A stretch of 64,000 nucleotides of DNA from Tetradesmus obliquus (lineage: Eukaryota; Chlorophyta; Chlorophyceae; Sphaeropleales; Scenedesmaceae): the NCBI GenBank assembly GCA_030272155.1, contig CP126195.1, positions 1,178,001 through 1,242,000 of the forward strand, given 5' to 3'. The notes below the pieces were generated by a model. It was not told the DNA's origin. It made no database searches and saw nothing but the letters and a program-made list of their open reading frames with translations. A program made the position numbers and the translations under genes. Of this stretch, positions 8,137-20,262 are shown piece by piece. Numbering within the stretch: the first letter of the stretch is position 1; each line of letters opens with the position of its first letter.

Positions 8137-10340
8137 ATGCCTGCAGGGGGGCTGTCCATGGTGCGCAAGCACCCTTCAGGATGGAAGAGCAACCGCAGCA
8201 CCACGGCCATGAGGGTGGCGGCGGTGGTGTGTGTGATAATGGCTTTGACCACAGCTGACGAAAAGTTTACGCCCGCATATTATTACAGAGAGCAGTACCC
8301 TGACTACGCCAAGGAGGTACACGGGGACCTGAACCGGTTCTGCAAACTTCATCACAAGAACTTCACAGCAAACGGCACAGTGGCTACACCCAAGCATGGC
8401 GGCAGGCCCTCAAATGTCCCACATGCTGTCGCCTTCCATGCCAGCACAATATTCAAGGCTGGCAAGGTGGTAAAGGCCTACCCATCGGCAGATTCAAAGA
8501 GAAAGGTTGATGTGCACGTGTGGTGGACTTCAATCGAAGTCGCATGTCAGGAAAATGACACACTGCGCCAGCTGTGCACTGACTACAACATCACACCCAA
8601 GAGACTGCTGAAGTACATGAAATGGGCTGACCCCGACCTGGTGCGCAGGAGAATAGATGTGAAGCTGGACTTGACAAAGATACAGAAACAAAGGCGAAAG
8701 GCAGCAGCTGCGGCGCTGTGGCAGAAGTACCAAAGTGACCCCGACATGCTGCAGCGCATATATTTCATTGATGAGTGCAAATTCTGGATGTCAGACCTGG
8801 CAGGCGGCTCCGTCAAGGTCTATTGTGATGCACACAATGAAAACGTGCATGCTGTGCTGCCATGCAAATGGATGCGCAAGGGCAAGGACGCAGAGCCGGT
8901 CAAGTTGCACTTTGTCTGCGCCGTCAACGCTGTGCACGGGCCCGTCTACTGCAATTTTGTCACCGGCACAACAGACAACAAGGACCATGCTGGCAACCTC
9001 AATGTACCGTACATGGTGAGTGTGCGCTGCTACTGCGCAGGCGCCTGCCATCGAAAGACATGCCAGCCCTGCTGTACTGTGTAGTAACAGTCCCGCAGAG
9101 CTTTTTTTAGTGCTGTAGTGAAGCTGCAGCGCTGCCCGTCCTCTGCTGTGAACATAACAGCAGAGTAACTTGGTGACAGTACAATGACACCACCTGCAGC
9201 AGCAAGCTGGAAATTAATGTGCAAGGATTGGTGCATGTCACATCCGCGCGTGCTCACGCGCAGCACACTGACCCCTGGCTGCAGCCAGTTGTCATATGCT
9301 GCAGCGCAGAACTCAAAGTCGCGCTCCAGCACCTGCTGCCTGCTGCTGCTGTAATAACCCTTGTCATGACATGAGCCATCAGCTTGAATCAGCATGTTGT
9401 GCTGTGCATGGAGGAAATCAATCCGCCCATCCCACCAGTCCACTGCTACCTGAGCACACATACTGCTGCTGATGCCTAACCAATACAGCATGCACACCAG
9501 CTGCTCCTCGCTTGTGTGCATGTAGCCCATGCATGTGCCAACCATATCAGCCAGCACACATGCACACATCTTGCACTGAAGCGCTGCTGCTGTGGCGACT
9601 GCACGCGGCGCGCAGAACTTGAAGTGCTGCACACCTGGCAAGCAGCCAGTCAAGCCCCAGAACAATCTCTGCCCCCTCATAGACTTGGTGATGTATCTGA
9701 CCTTGTCTGCACTGAGCCTGATGTAGAAGCGTCCCATCGCATCCATCCACACCGCTGCGTTGCGCTCCTGCGCTGCTAACAAGGCTGCGCGCTGCCAATC
9801 CGGCAATTCTTGCACCTGCAGTTGAAGGACAAACCAACCCAGCAGGCCAAGAGCATGACTCAGCTGGAGTTTGTTCACTGCATGATGGAGATCAGAGACA
9901 TAGCCAACCAACAGCAGGCGCAGCGCGGCACTACGCCGCTGTACATCTTTGACAACCCAAGTGTTCACCTGGGGAAGGATGGCCTACAGATGTTGGTTGC
10001 AGGTGGCATCAATGAAGATCAACTGCTGCACATTGCACCCTACTCCCCAGATTTCAACAAGCCCATTGAACATGCATTTGGCAGCCTCAAAGCAGCCTTC
10101 CGCAACTACTTGTATAACAGCTGCCAGCTGGGTGGTGCTGATGTGAAGCCGCGAGACCTGCAGCACGGCCTGTACAACACCTTTATGAAGATCACAGCTG
10201 CATCTGTCATGGCTGATGTATTGAAGCTGCCAGATTTGTGGAACATGGTGCGCAGCCGCAAGAGGAGTCTTTGTGTGTGCCGAGACGGGAAGCAGCGCCG
10301 CGGCACTGCTGGCGACTACCCCAGGAAAGACCAGCGCTGA
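8137..10340 (+). CDS. DDE transposase (copy 3)
   Basis: Exons 8137-9015 and 9822-10340, intron 9016-9821. The upstream junction is the clean empty site, so the tail of the previous unit, with its TATA-like motif, lies only about 220 bases from the ATG. Confidence 0.85.
9030..9746 (-). CDS. Antisense EDxHD-like nuclease ORF (copy 3)
   Basis: Intact 238-codon frame nested in intron 9016-9821 of transposase copy 3. Confidence 0.55.
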   Translation of the reverse strand: MDAMGRFYIRLSADKVRYITKSMRGQRLFWGLTGCLPGVQHFKFCAPRAVATAAALQCKMCACVLADMVGTCMGYMHTSEEQLVCMLYWLGISSSMCAQVAVDWWDGRIDFLHAQHNMLIQADGSCHDKGYYSSSRQQVLERDFEFCAAAYDNWLQPGVSVLRVSTRGCDMHQSLHINFQLAAAGGVIVLSPSYSAVMFTAEDGQRCSFTTALKKALRDCYYTVQQGWHVFRWQAPAQ

Positions 10341-11588
10341 GTCTGCTGTTGTGCTGCTGCATGGCATGTAGGGATTGTGGCTGTCAGCTGCATGCAAGAT
10401 GGCTGGCCAGCAGTGCACAGGGTGTCACTCAGAGAGCCCTTGAGCTCACCTGTTTGAGGGCACCTGCGCTTGTCGCCGTCCTGCATGTTCGCACCGCCCG
10501 GGGCTTGGGAGGTGCTGGCACCATGCTGCTGTAGGGTGGTTACTTCCTGGTGTTCACCTGAGAGCGAGTGTGGGAACAAAATGGCATGTTCAGAAGCTTA
10601 TTGTATGAGTAAACTACATGTGGATGTTGTGCTTTGGTGCTCAGACTTGTCAGGAGCGGTTCCTGCTTCAAACGACTGCTGCAAGGCAGCAAGGCACTTG
10701 GTGGCCATTTCACATACAGGCATTTGCAGTCATGCTGAATTGCCGAATGTAATGGTAAAATTCCTGTCATAATTCAACTACGCTCGAAGCTCTTGAACAT
10801 GGCTCCTGCTGCTGTCACTCGCGTTGGTTGTGACGACTGTTGGCCTGCCAAGCGATATGCACGGAGCCTGCAAGAAACCTTGCGGTCGATTAACTTTTAA
10901 ATTTGACGATTGATTTAAGCATGGCTTGAGCCGAAATAAACTGCGATATGGTGAAGAACTTCAAGACGGAAAGGTGCCCTGAAACAAGCCTGCTCCGAGC
11001 CACACAGCTGCCACGCTGCCAACTTATCATCGTCGACACATTATGCAACGTACCTTTGGTTGAAGCAGAAAACCAATCCTGACGGGCCCTCGCAAGCCCA
11101 CGTTGCAGGTGAGCCTGACGGGTCAACACGGATGTCCAGAGCACTGCAGCTCGATCGCGTTGCTGCAGCACCTACATACAATTTGTTTTGAACATTGAAC
11201 GACGTTAAACACAGCGCAGTGCTGAAAGGCTTCGCCAAAAAATTAGGTGGCAGCAGTGAGGCACCTGCTGGCACATGCTGCTGCTGTCACGCCCACCAAC
11301 AACTGCAGTTGAAAAACACATGCCACCGTGATTCACAGCACACATAGCTGTAACGTTTCCTGTTGTCTGCTGCTGCTGCTGCTCCTGCCCAGGCAGATAT
11401 CATATATCGCAAACAGTGCTACTGCCGCAGTAAAATCAGCTGCATACCCAGCAGCAGCAGGAGCACATCAGCCATAGCATAAAAAGGTAGGTGTGCACTT
11501 CAGGCACCAAGTCCAGGAACAGCAACAGAAGGGATGCAGTGCAGGCTATGAACTGCTGCAGCAAAGGCTGGCATGCAATCACAGTCTC

Positions 11589-12308
11589 AGCTGGGTATGG
11601 TACAAACGTAGCATCTGCATTTTGCAACAAATCAACACAGCTTGCAAGCAGACAGCCATGCTGGCATAGCAACCTGCTGTATGTGGCAGGCACAGTAAGG
11701 CACAGCTGCCAGTGCTGCTGCTTTGGTTTGCTTGCATCCCAACTGCACAGCAGGGCCCCCACCTGCCAGCAGCAGCAGCTTCAAACTGCTAGTAATTTTG
11801 AGCTCCAGAATTCGCCTTGATCACACAAGAAGGATGTTTGCAGGAAACTGTGTAGAATACTAGTCCTCAACAAACTCTGTGCAGCCACACTAGCTGCACG
11901 CGCGCAGCAGCTGCCGGTGGGCCTGAAGCGGTGTTGCGCACTATGTAACAGATATGACAGTTGAAACTGTATGTGCAGCGCACAGCGCCAAGCAGCAGAG
12001 CGCAACAGCAGCGGCAGGGCACTTGGCACACCAGAACTGCAGTGCCTGATCAGCCAGCAAGGGAAGCCCAGAAGTATTACATTACACATCAAAACATGTT
12101 GCAGGCAGCAGCACCCACAGCAACACTCTACAGCGCAAGTTAACATATGTAACAGTCGAGTCGGGGCACTTCAGGGCAACGTGTTTTTAGCTCTTTTCTT
12201 GCAGCACACTGTGCCACTGCTAACAGCTCAAATTGATTTAGATTCGTCGTTGAAAGCTTGACATTTATATGTAGGCCACTTGTTCGCTACGTTTGTACCA
12301 TGCCCAGC
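11589..12308. mobile_element. 720 bp MITE-like element (copy 2)
   Basis: Inverted-repeat ends at 11584-11612 and 12286-12314. Located between unit tail 10341-11588 and transposase copy 4. Confidence 0.65.
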
Positions 12309-12418
12309 TGAGACCGGTCAAACTCCATGATGCCGCAGGCTGTTGTTTGACCTGACCAGTTACTTCTGTTCACACTGCTGCTAGAAGCACAGCTAACATA
12401 TCCATACGTTTTGGATTC

Positions 12419-14622
12419 ATGCCTGCAGGGGGGCTGTCCATGGTGCGCAAGCACCCTTCAGGATGGAAGAGCAACCGCAGCACCACGGCCATGAGGGTGG
12501 CGGCGGTGGTGTGTGTGATAATGGCTTTGACCACAGCTGACGAAAAGTTTACGCCCGCATATTATTACAGAGAGCAGTACCCTGACTACGCCAAGGAGGT
12601 ACACGGGGACCTGAACCGGTTCTGCAAACTTCATCACAAGAACTTCACAGCAAACGGCACAGTGGCTACACCCAAGCATGGCGGCAGGCCCTCAAATGTC
12701 CCACATGCTGTCGCCTTCCATGCCAGCACAATATTCAAGGCTGGCAAGGTGGTAAAGGCCTACCCATCGGCAGATTCAAAGAGAAAGGTTGATGTGCACG
12801 TGTGGTGGACTTCAATCGAAGTCGCATGTCAGGAAAATGACACACTGCGCCAGCTGTGCACTGACTACAACATCACACCCAAGAGACTGCTGAAGTACAT
12901 GAAATGGGCTGACCCCGACCTGGTGCGCAGGAGAATAGATGTGAAGCTGGACTTGACAAAGATACAGAAACAAAGGCGAAAGGCAGCAGCTGCGGCGCTG
13001 TGGCAGAAGTACCAAAGTGACCCCGACATGCTGCAGCGCATATATTTCATTGATGAGTGCAAATTCTGGATGTCAGACCTGGCAGGCGGCTCCGTCAAGG
13101 TCTATTGTGATGCACACAATGAAAACGTGCATGCTGTGCTGCCATGCAAATGGATGCGCAAGGGCAAGGACGCAGAGCCGGTCAAGTTGCACTTTGTCTG
13201 CGCCGTCAACGCTGTGCACGGGCCCGTCTACTGCAATTTTGTCACCGGCACAACAGACAACAAGGACCATGCTGGCAACCTCAATGTACCGTACATGGTG
13301 AGTGTGCGCTGCTACTGCGCAGGCGCCTGCCATCGAAAGACATGCCAGCCCTGCTGTACTGTGTAGTAACAGTCCCGCAGAGCTTTTTTTAGTGCTGTAG
13401 TGAAGCTGCAGCGCTGCCCGTCCTCTGCTGTGAACATAACAGCAGAGTAACTTGGTGACAGTACAATGACACCACCTGCAGCAGCAAGCTGGAAATTAAT
13501 GTGCAAGGATTGGTGCATGTCACATCCGCGCGTGCTCACGCGCAGCACACTGACCCCTGGCTGCAGCCAGTTGTCATATGCTGCAGCGCAGAACTCAAAG
13601 TCGCGCTCCAGCACCTGCTGCCTGCTGCTGCTGTAATAACCCTTGTCATGACATGAGCCATCAGCTTGAATCAGCATGTTGTGCTGTGCATGGAGGAAAT
13701 CAATCCGCCCATCCCACCAGTCCACTGCTACCTGAGCACACATACTGCTGCTGATGCCTAACCAATACAGCATGCACACCAGCTGCTCCTCGCTTGTGTG
13801 CATGTAGCCCATGCATGTGCCAACCATATCAGCCAGCACACATGCACACATCTTGCACTGAAGCGCTGCTGCTGTGGCGACTGCACGCGGCGCGCAGAAC
13901 TTGAAGTGCTGCACACCTGGCAAGCAGCCAGTCAAGCCCCAGAACAATCTCTGCCCCCTCATAGACTTGGTGATGTATCTGACCTTGTCTGCACTGAGCC
14001 TGATGTAGAAGCGTCCCATCGCATCCATCCACACCGCTGCGTTGCGCTCCTGCGCTGCTAACAAGGCTGCGCGCTGCCAATCCGGCAATTCTTGCACCTG
14101 CAGTTGAAGGACAAACCAACCCAGCAGGCCAAGAGCATGACTCAGCTGGAGTTTGTTCACTGCATGATGGAGATCAGAGACATAGCCAACCAACAGCAGG
14201 CGCAGCGCGGCACTACGCCGCTGTACATCTTTGACAACCCAAGTGTTCACCTGGGGAAGGATGGCCTACAGATGTTGGTTGCAGGTGGCATCAATGAAGA
14301 TCAACTGCTGCACATTGCACCCTACTCCCCAGATTTCAACAAGCCCATTGAACATGCATTTGGCAGCCTCAAAGCAGCCTTCCGCAACTACTTGTATAAC
14401 AGCTGCCAGCTGGGTGGTGCTGATGTGAAGCCGCGAGACCTGCAGCACGGCCTGTACAACACCTTTATGAAGATCACAGCTGCATCTGTCATGGCTGATG
14501 TATTGAAGCTGCCAGATTTGTGGAACATGGTGCGCAGCCGCAAGAGGAGTCTTTGTGTGTGCCGAGACGGGAAGCAGCGCCGCGGCACTGCTGGCGACTA
14601 CCCCAGGAAAGACCAGCGCTGA
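12419..14622 (+). CDS. DDE transposase (copy 4)
   Basis: Exons 12419-13297 and 14104-14622, intron 13298-14103. Upstream junction filled by the 720 bp element. Confidence 0.85.
13312..14028 (-). CDS. Antisense EDxHD-like nuclease ORF (copy 4)
   Basis: Intact 238-codon frame nested in intron 13298-14103. Confidence 0.55.
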   Translation of the reverse strand: MDAMGRFYIRLSADKVRYITKSMRGQRLFWGLTGCLPGVQHFKFCAPRAVATAAALQCKMCACVLADMVGTCMGYMHTSEEQLVCMLYWLGISSSMCAQVAVDWWDGRIDFLHAQHNMLIQADGSCHDKGYYSSSRQQVLERDFEFCAAAYDNWLQPGVSVLRVSTRGCDMHQSLHINFQLAAAGGVIVLSPSYSAVMFTAEDGQRCSFTTALKKALRDCYYTVQQGWHVFRWQAPAQ

Positions 14623-15865
14623 GTCTGCTGTTGTGCTGCTGCATGGCATGTAGGGATTGTGGCTGTCAGCTGCATGCAAGATGGCTGGCCAGCAGTGCAC
14701 AGGGTGTCACTCAGAGAGCCCTTGAGCTCACCTGTTTGAGGGCACCTGCGCTTGTCGCCGTCCTGCATGTTCGCACCGCCCGGGGCTTGGGAGGTGCTGG
14801 CACCATGCTGCTGTAGGGTGGTTACTTCCTGGTGTTCACCTGAGAGCGAGTGTGGGAACAAAATGGCATGTTCAGAAGCTTATTGTATGAGTAAACTACA
14901 TGTGGATGTTGTGCTTTGGTGCTCAGACTTGTCAGGAGCGGTTCCTGCTTCAAACGACTGCTGCAAGGCAGCAAGGCACTTGGTGGCCATTTCACATACA
15001 GGCATTTGCAGTCATGCTGAATTGCCGAATGTAATGGTAAAATTCCTGTCATAATTCAACTACGCTCGAAGCTCTTGAACATGGCTCCTGCTGCTGTCAC
15101 TCGCGTTGGTTGTGACGACTGTTGGCCTGCCAAGCGATATGCACGGAGCCTGCAAGAAACCTTGCGGTCGATTAACTTTTAAATTTGACGATTGATTTAA
15201 GCATGGCTTGAGCCGAAATAAACTGCGATATGGTGAAGAACTTCAAGACGGAAAGGTGCCCTGAAACAAGCCTGCTCCGAGCCACACAGCTGCCACGCTG
15301 CCAACTTATCATCGTCGACACATTATGCAACGTACCTTTGGTTGAAGCAGAAAACCAATCCTGACGGGCCCTCGCAAGCCCACGTTGCAGGTGAGCCTGA
15401 CGGGTCAACACGGATGTCCAGAGCACTGCAGCTCGATCGCGTTGCTGCAGCACCTACATACAATTTGTTTTGAACATTGAACGACGTTAAACACAGCGCA
15501 GTGCTGAAAGGCTTCGCCAAAAAATTAGGTGGCAGCAGTGAGGCACCTGCTGGCACATGCTGCTGCTGTCACGCCCACCAACAACTGCAGTTGAAAAACA
15601 CATGCCACCGTGATTCACAGCACACATAGCTGTAACGTTTCCTGTTGTCTGCTGCTGCTGCTGCTCCTGCCCAGGCAGATATCATATATCGCAAACAGTG
15701 CTACTGCCGCAGTAAAATCAGCTGCATACCCAGCAGCAGCAGGAGCACATCAGCCATAGCATAAAAAGGTAGGTGTGCACTTCAGGCACCAAGTCCAGGA
15801 ACAGCAACAGAAGGGATGCAGTGCAGGCTATGAACTGCTGCAGCAAAGGCTGGCATGCAATCACA

Positions 15866-15876
15866 GTCTCTGAGAC
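15866..15876. other. Clean empty insertion site
   Basis: GTCTCTGAGAC, the same junction as at 8022-8032. The identical breakpoint suggests it was copied with the dimer rather than made again. Confidence 0.7.
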
Positions 15877-15980
15877 CGGTCAAACTCCATGATGCCGCAG
15901 GCTGTTGTTTGACCTGACCAGTTACTTCTGTTCACACTGCTGCTAGAAGCACAGCTAACATATCCATACGTTTTGGATTC

Positions 15981-18184
15981 ATGCCTGCAGGGGGGCTGTC
16001 CATGGTGCGCAAGCACCCTTCAGGATGGAAGAGCAACCGCAGCACCACGGCCATGAGGGTGGCGGCGGTGGTGTGTGTGATAATGGCTTTGACCACAGCT
16101 GACGAAAAGTTTACGCCCGCATATTATTACAGAGAGCAGTACCCTGACTACGCCAAGGAGGTACACGGGGACCTGAACCGGTTCTGCAAACTTCATCACA
16201 AGAACTTCACAGCAAACGGCACAGTGGCTACACCCAAGCATGGCGGCAGGCCCTCAAATGTCCCACATGCTGTCGCCTTCCATGCCAGCACAATATTCAA
16301 GGCTGGCAAGGTGGTAAAGGCCTACCCATCGGCAGATTCAAAGAGAAAGGTTGATGTGCACGTGTGGTGGACTTCAATCGAAGTCGCATGTCAGGAAAAT
16401 GACACACTGCGCCAGCTGTGCACTGACTACAACATCACACCCAAGAGACTGCTGAAGTACATGAAATGGGCTGACCCCGACCTGGTGCGCAGGAGAATAG
16501 ATGTGAAGCTGGACTTGACAAAGATACAGAAACAAAGGCGAAAGGCAGCAGCTGCGGCGCTGTGGCAGAAGTACCAAAGTGACCCCGACATGCTGCAGCG
16601 CATATATTTCATTGATGAGTGCAAATTCTGGATGTCAGACCTGGCAGGCGGCTCCGTCAAGGTCTATTGTGATGCACACAATGAAAACGTGCATGCTGTG
16701 CTGCCATGCAAATGGATGCGCAAGGGCAAGGACGCAGAGCCGGTCAAGTTGCACTTTGTCTGCGCCGTCAACGCTGTGCACGGGCCCGTCTACTGCAATT
16801 TTGTCACCGGCACAACAGACAACAAGGACCATGCTGGCAACCTCAATGTACCGTACATGGTGAGTGTGCGCTGCTACTGCGCAGGCGCCTGCCATCGAAA
16901 GACATGCCAGCCCTGCTGTACTGTGTAGTAACAGTCCCGCAGAGCTTTTTTTAGTGCTGTAGTGAAGCTGCAGCGCTGCCCGTCCTCTGCTGTGAACATA
17001 ACAGCAGAGTAACTTGGTGACAGTACAATGACACCACCTGCAGCAGCAAGCTGGAAATTAATGTGCAAGGATTGGTGCATGTCACATCCGCGCGTGCTCA
17101 CGCGCAGCACACTGACCCCTGGCTGCAGCCAGTTGTCATATGCTGCAGCGCAGAACTCAAAGTCGCGCTCCAGCACCTGCTGCCTGCTGCTGCTGTAATA
17201 ACCCTTGTCATGACATGAGCCATCAGCTTGAATCAGCATGTTGTGCTGTGCATGGAGGAAATCAATCCGCCCATCCCACCAGTCCACTGCTACCTGAGCA
17301 CACATACTGCTGCTGATGCCTAACCAATACAGCATGCACACCAGCTGCTCCTCGCTTGTGTGCATGTAGCCCATGCATGTGCCAACCATATCAGCCAGCA
17401 CACATGCACACATCTTGCACTGAAGCGCTGCTGCTGTGGCGACTGCACGCGGCGCGCAGAACTTGAAGTGCTGCACACCTGGCAAGCAGCCAGTCAAGCC
17501 CCAGAACAATCTCTGCCCCCTCATAGACTTGGTGATGTATCTGACCTTGTCTGCACTGAGCCTGATGTAGAAGCGTCCCATCGCATCCATCCACACCGCT
17601 GCGTTGCGCTCCTGCGCTGCTAACAAGGCTGCGCGCTGCCAATCCGGCAATTCTTGCACCTGCAGTTGAAGGACAAACCAACCCAGCAGGCCAAGAGCAT
17701 GACTCAGCTGGAGTTTGTTCACTGCATGATGGAGATCAGAGACATAGCCAACCAACAGCAGGCGCAGCGCGGCACTACGCCGCTGTACATCTTTGACAAC
17801 CCAAGTGTTCACCTGGGGAAGGATGGCCTACAGATGTTGGTTGCAGGTGGCATCAATGAAGATCAACTGCTGCACATTGCACCCTACTCCCCAGATTTCA
17901 ACAAGCCCATTGAACATGCATTTGGCAGCCTCAAAGCAGCCTTCCGCAACTACTTGTATAACAGCTGCCAGCTGGGTGGTGCTGATGTGAAGCCGCGAGA
18001 CCTGCAGCACGGCCTGTACAACACCTTTATGAAGATCACAGCTGCATCTGTCATGGCTGATGTATTGAAGCTGCCAGATTTGTGGAACATGGTGCGCAGC
18101 CGCAAGAGGAGTCTTTGTGTGTGCCGAGACGGGAAGCAGCGCCGCGGCACTGCTGGCGACTACCCCAGGAAAGACCAGCGCTGA
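15981..18184 (+). CDS. DDE transposase (copy 5)
   Basis: Exons 15981-16859 and 17666-18184, intron 16860-17665. Upstream junction empty. Confidence 0.85.
16874..17590 (-). CDS. Antisense EDxHD-like nuclease ORF (copy 5)
   Basis: Intact 238-codon frame nested in intron 16860-17665. Confidence 0.55.
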   Translation of the reverse strand: MDAMGRFYIRLSADKVRYITKSMRGQRLFWGLTGCLPGVQHFKFCAPRAVATAAALQCKMCACVLADMVGTCMGYMHTSEEQLVCMLYWLGISSSMCAQVAVDWWDGRIDFLHAQHNMLIQADGSCHDKGYYSSSRQQVLERDFEFCAAAYDNWLQPGVSVLRVSTRGCDMHQSLHINFQLAAAGGVIVLSPSYSAVMFTAEDGQRCSFTTALKKALRDCYYTVQQGWHVFRWQAPAQ

Positions 18185-19432
18185 GTCTGCTGTTGTGCTG
18201 CTGCATGGCATGTAGGGATTGTGGCTGTCAGCTGCATGCAAGATGGCTGGCCAGCAGTGCACAGGGTGTCACTCAGAGAGCCCTTGAGCTCACCTGTTTG
18301 AGGGCACCTGCGCTTGTCGCCGTCCTGCATGTTCGCACCGCCCGGGGCTTGGGAGGTGCTGGCACCATGCTGCTGTAGGGTGGTTACTTCCTGGTGTTCA
18401 CCTGAGAGCGAGTGTGGGAACAAAATGGCATGTTCAGAAGCTTATTGTATGAGTAAACTACATGTGGATGTTGTGCTTTGGTGCTCAGACTTGTCAGGAG
18501 CGGTTCCTGCTTCAAACGACTGCTGCAAGGCAGCAAGGCACTTGGTGGCCATTTCACATACAGGCATTTGCAGTCATGCTGAATTGCCGAATGTAATGGT
18601 AAAATTCCTGTCATAATTCAACTACGCTCGAAGCTCTTGAACATGGCTCCTGCTGCTGTCACTCGCGTTGGTTGTGACGACTGTTGGCCTGCCAAGCGAT
18701 ATGCACGGAGCCTGCAAGAAACCTTGCGGTCGATTAACTTTTAAATTTGACGATTGATTTAAGCATGGCTTGAGCCGAAATAAACTGCGATATGGTGAAG
18801 AACTTCAAGACGGAAAGGTGCCCTGAAACAAGCCTGCTCCGAGCCACACAGCTGCCACGCTGCCAACTTATCATCGTCGACACATTATGCAACGTACCTT
18901 TGGTTGAAGCAGAAAACCAATCCTGACGGGCCCTCGCAAGCCCACGTTGCAGGTGAGCCTGACGGGTCAACACGGATGTCCAGAGCACTGCAGCTCGATC
19001 GCGTTGCTGCAGCACCTACATACAATTTGTTTTGAACATTGAACGACGTTAAACACAGCGCAGTGCTGAAAGGCTTCGCCAAAAAATTAGGTGGCAGCAG
19101 TGAGGCACCTGCTGGCACATGCTGCTGCTGTCACGCCCACCAACAACTGCAGTTGAAAAACACATGCCACCGTGATTCACAGCACACATAGCTGTAACGT
19201 TTCCTGTTGTCTGCTGCTGCTGCTGCTCCTGCCCAGGCAGATATCATATATCGCAAACAGTGCTACTGCCGCAGTAAAATCAGCTGCATACCCAGCAGCA
19301 GCAGGAGCACATCAGCCATAGCATAAAAAGGTAGGTGTGCACTTCAGGCACCAAGTCCAGGAACAGCAACAGAAGGGATGCAGTGCAGGCTATGAACTGC
19401 TGCAGCAAAGGCTGGCATGCAATCACAGTCTC

Positions 19433-20152
19433 AGCTGGGTATGGTACAAACGTAGCATCTGCATTTTGCAACAAATCAACACAGCTTGCAAGCAGACAGC
19501 CATGCTGGCATAGCAACCTGCTGTATGTGGCAGGCACAGTAAGGCACAGCTGCCAGTGCTGCTGCTTTGGTTTGCTTGCATCCCAACTGCACAGCAGGGC
19601 CCCCACCTGCCAGCAGCAGCAGCTTCAAACTGCTAGTAATTTTGAGCTCCAGAATTCGCCTTGATCACACAAGAAGGATGTTTGCAGGAAACTGTGTAGA
19701 ATACTAGTCCTCAACAAACTCTGTGCAGCCACACTAGCTGCACGCGCGCAGCAGCTGCCGGTGGGCCTGAAGCGGTGTTGCGCACTATGTAACAGATATG
19801 ACAGTTGAAACTGTATGTGCAGCGCACAGCGCCAAGCAGCAGAGCGCAACAGCAGCGGCAGGGCACTTGGCACACCAGAACTGCAGTGCCTGATCAGCCA
19901 GCAAGGGAAGCCCAGAAGTATTACATTACACATCAAAACATGTTGCAGGCAGCAGCACCCACAGCAACACTCTACAGCGCAAGTTAACATATGTAACAGT
20001 CGAGTCGGGGCACTTCAGGGCAACGTGTTTTTAGCTCTTTTCTTGCAGCACACTGTGCCACTGCTAACAGCTCAAATTGATTTAGATTCGTCGTTGAAAG
20101 CTTGACATTTATATGTAGGCCACTTGTTCGCTACGTTTGTACCATGCCCAGC
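19433..20152. mobile_element. 720 bp MITE-like element (copy 3)
   Basis: Inverted-repeat ends at 19428-19456 and 20130-20158, upstream of transposase copy 6. Confidence 0.65.
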
Positions 20153-20262
20153 TGAGACCGGTCAAACTCCATGATGCCGCAGGCTGTTGTTTGACCTGAC
20201 CAGTTACTTCTGTTCACACTGCTGCTAGAAGCACAGCTAACATATCCATACGTTTTGGATTC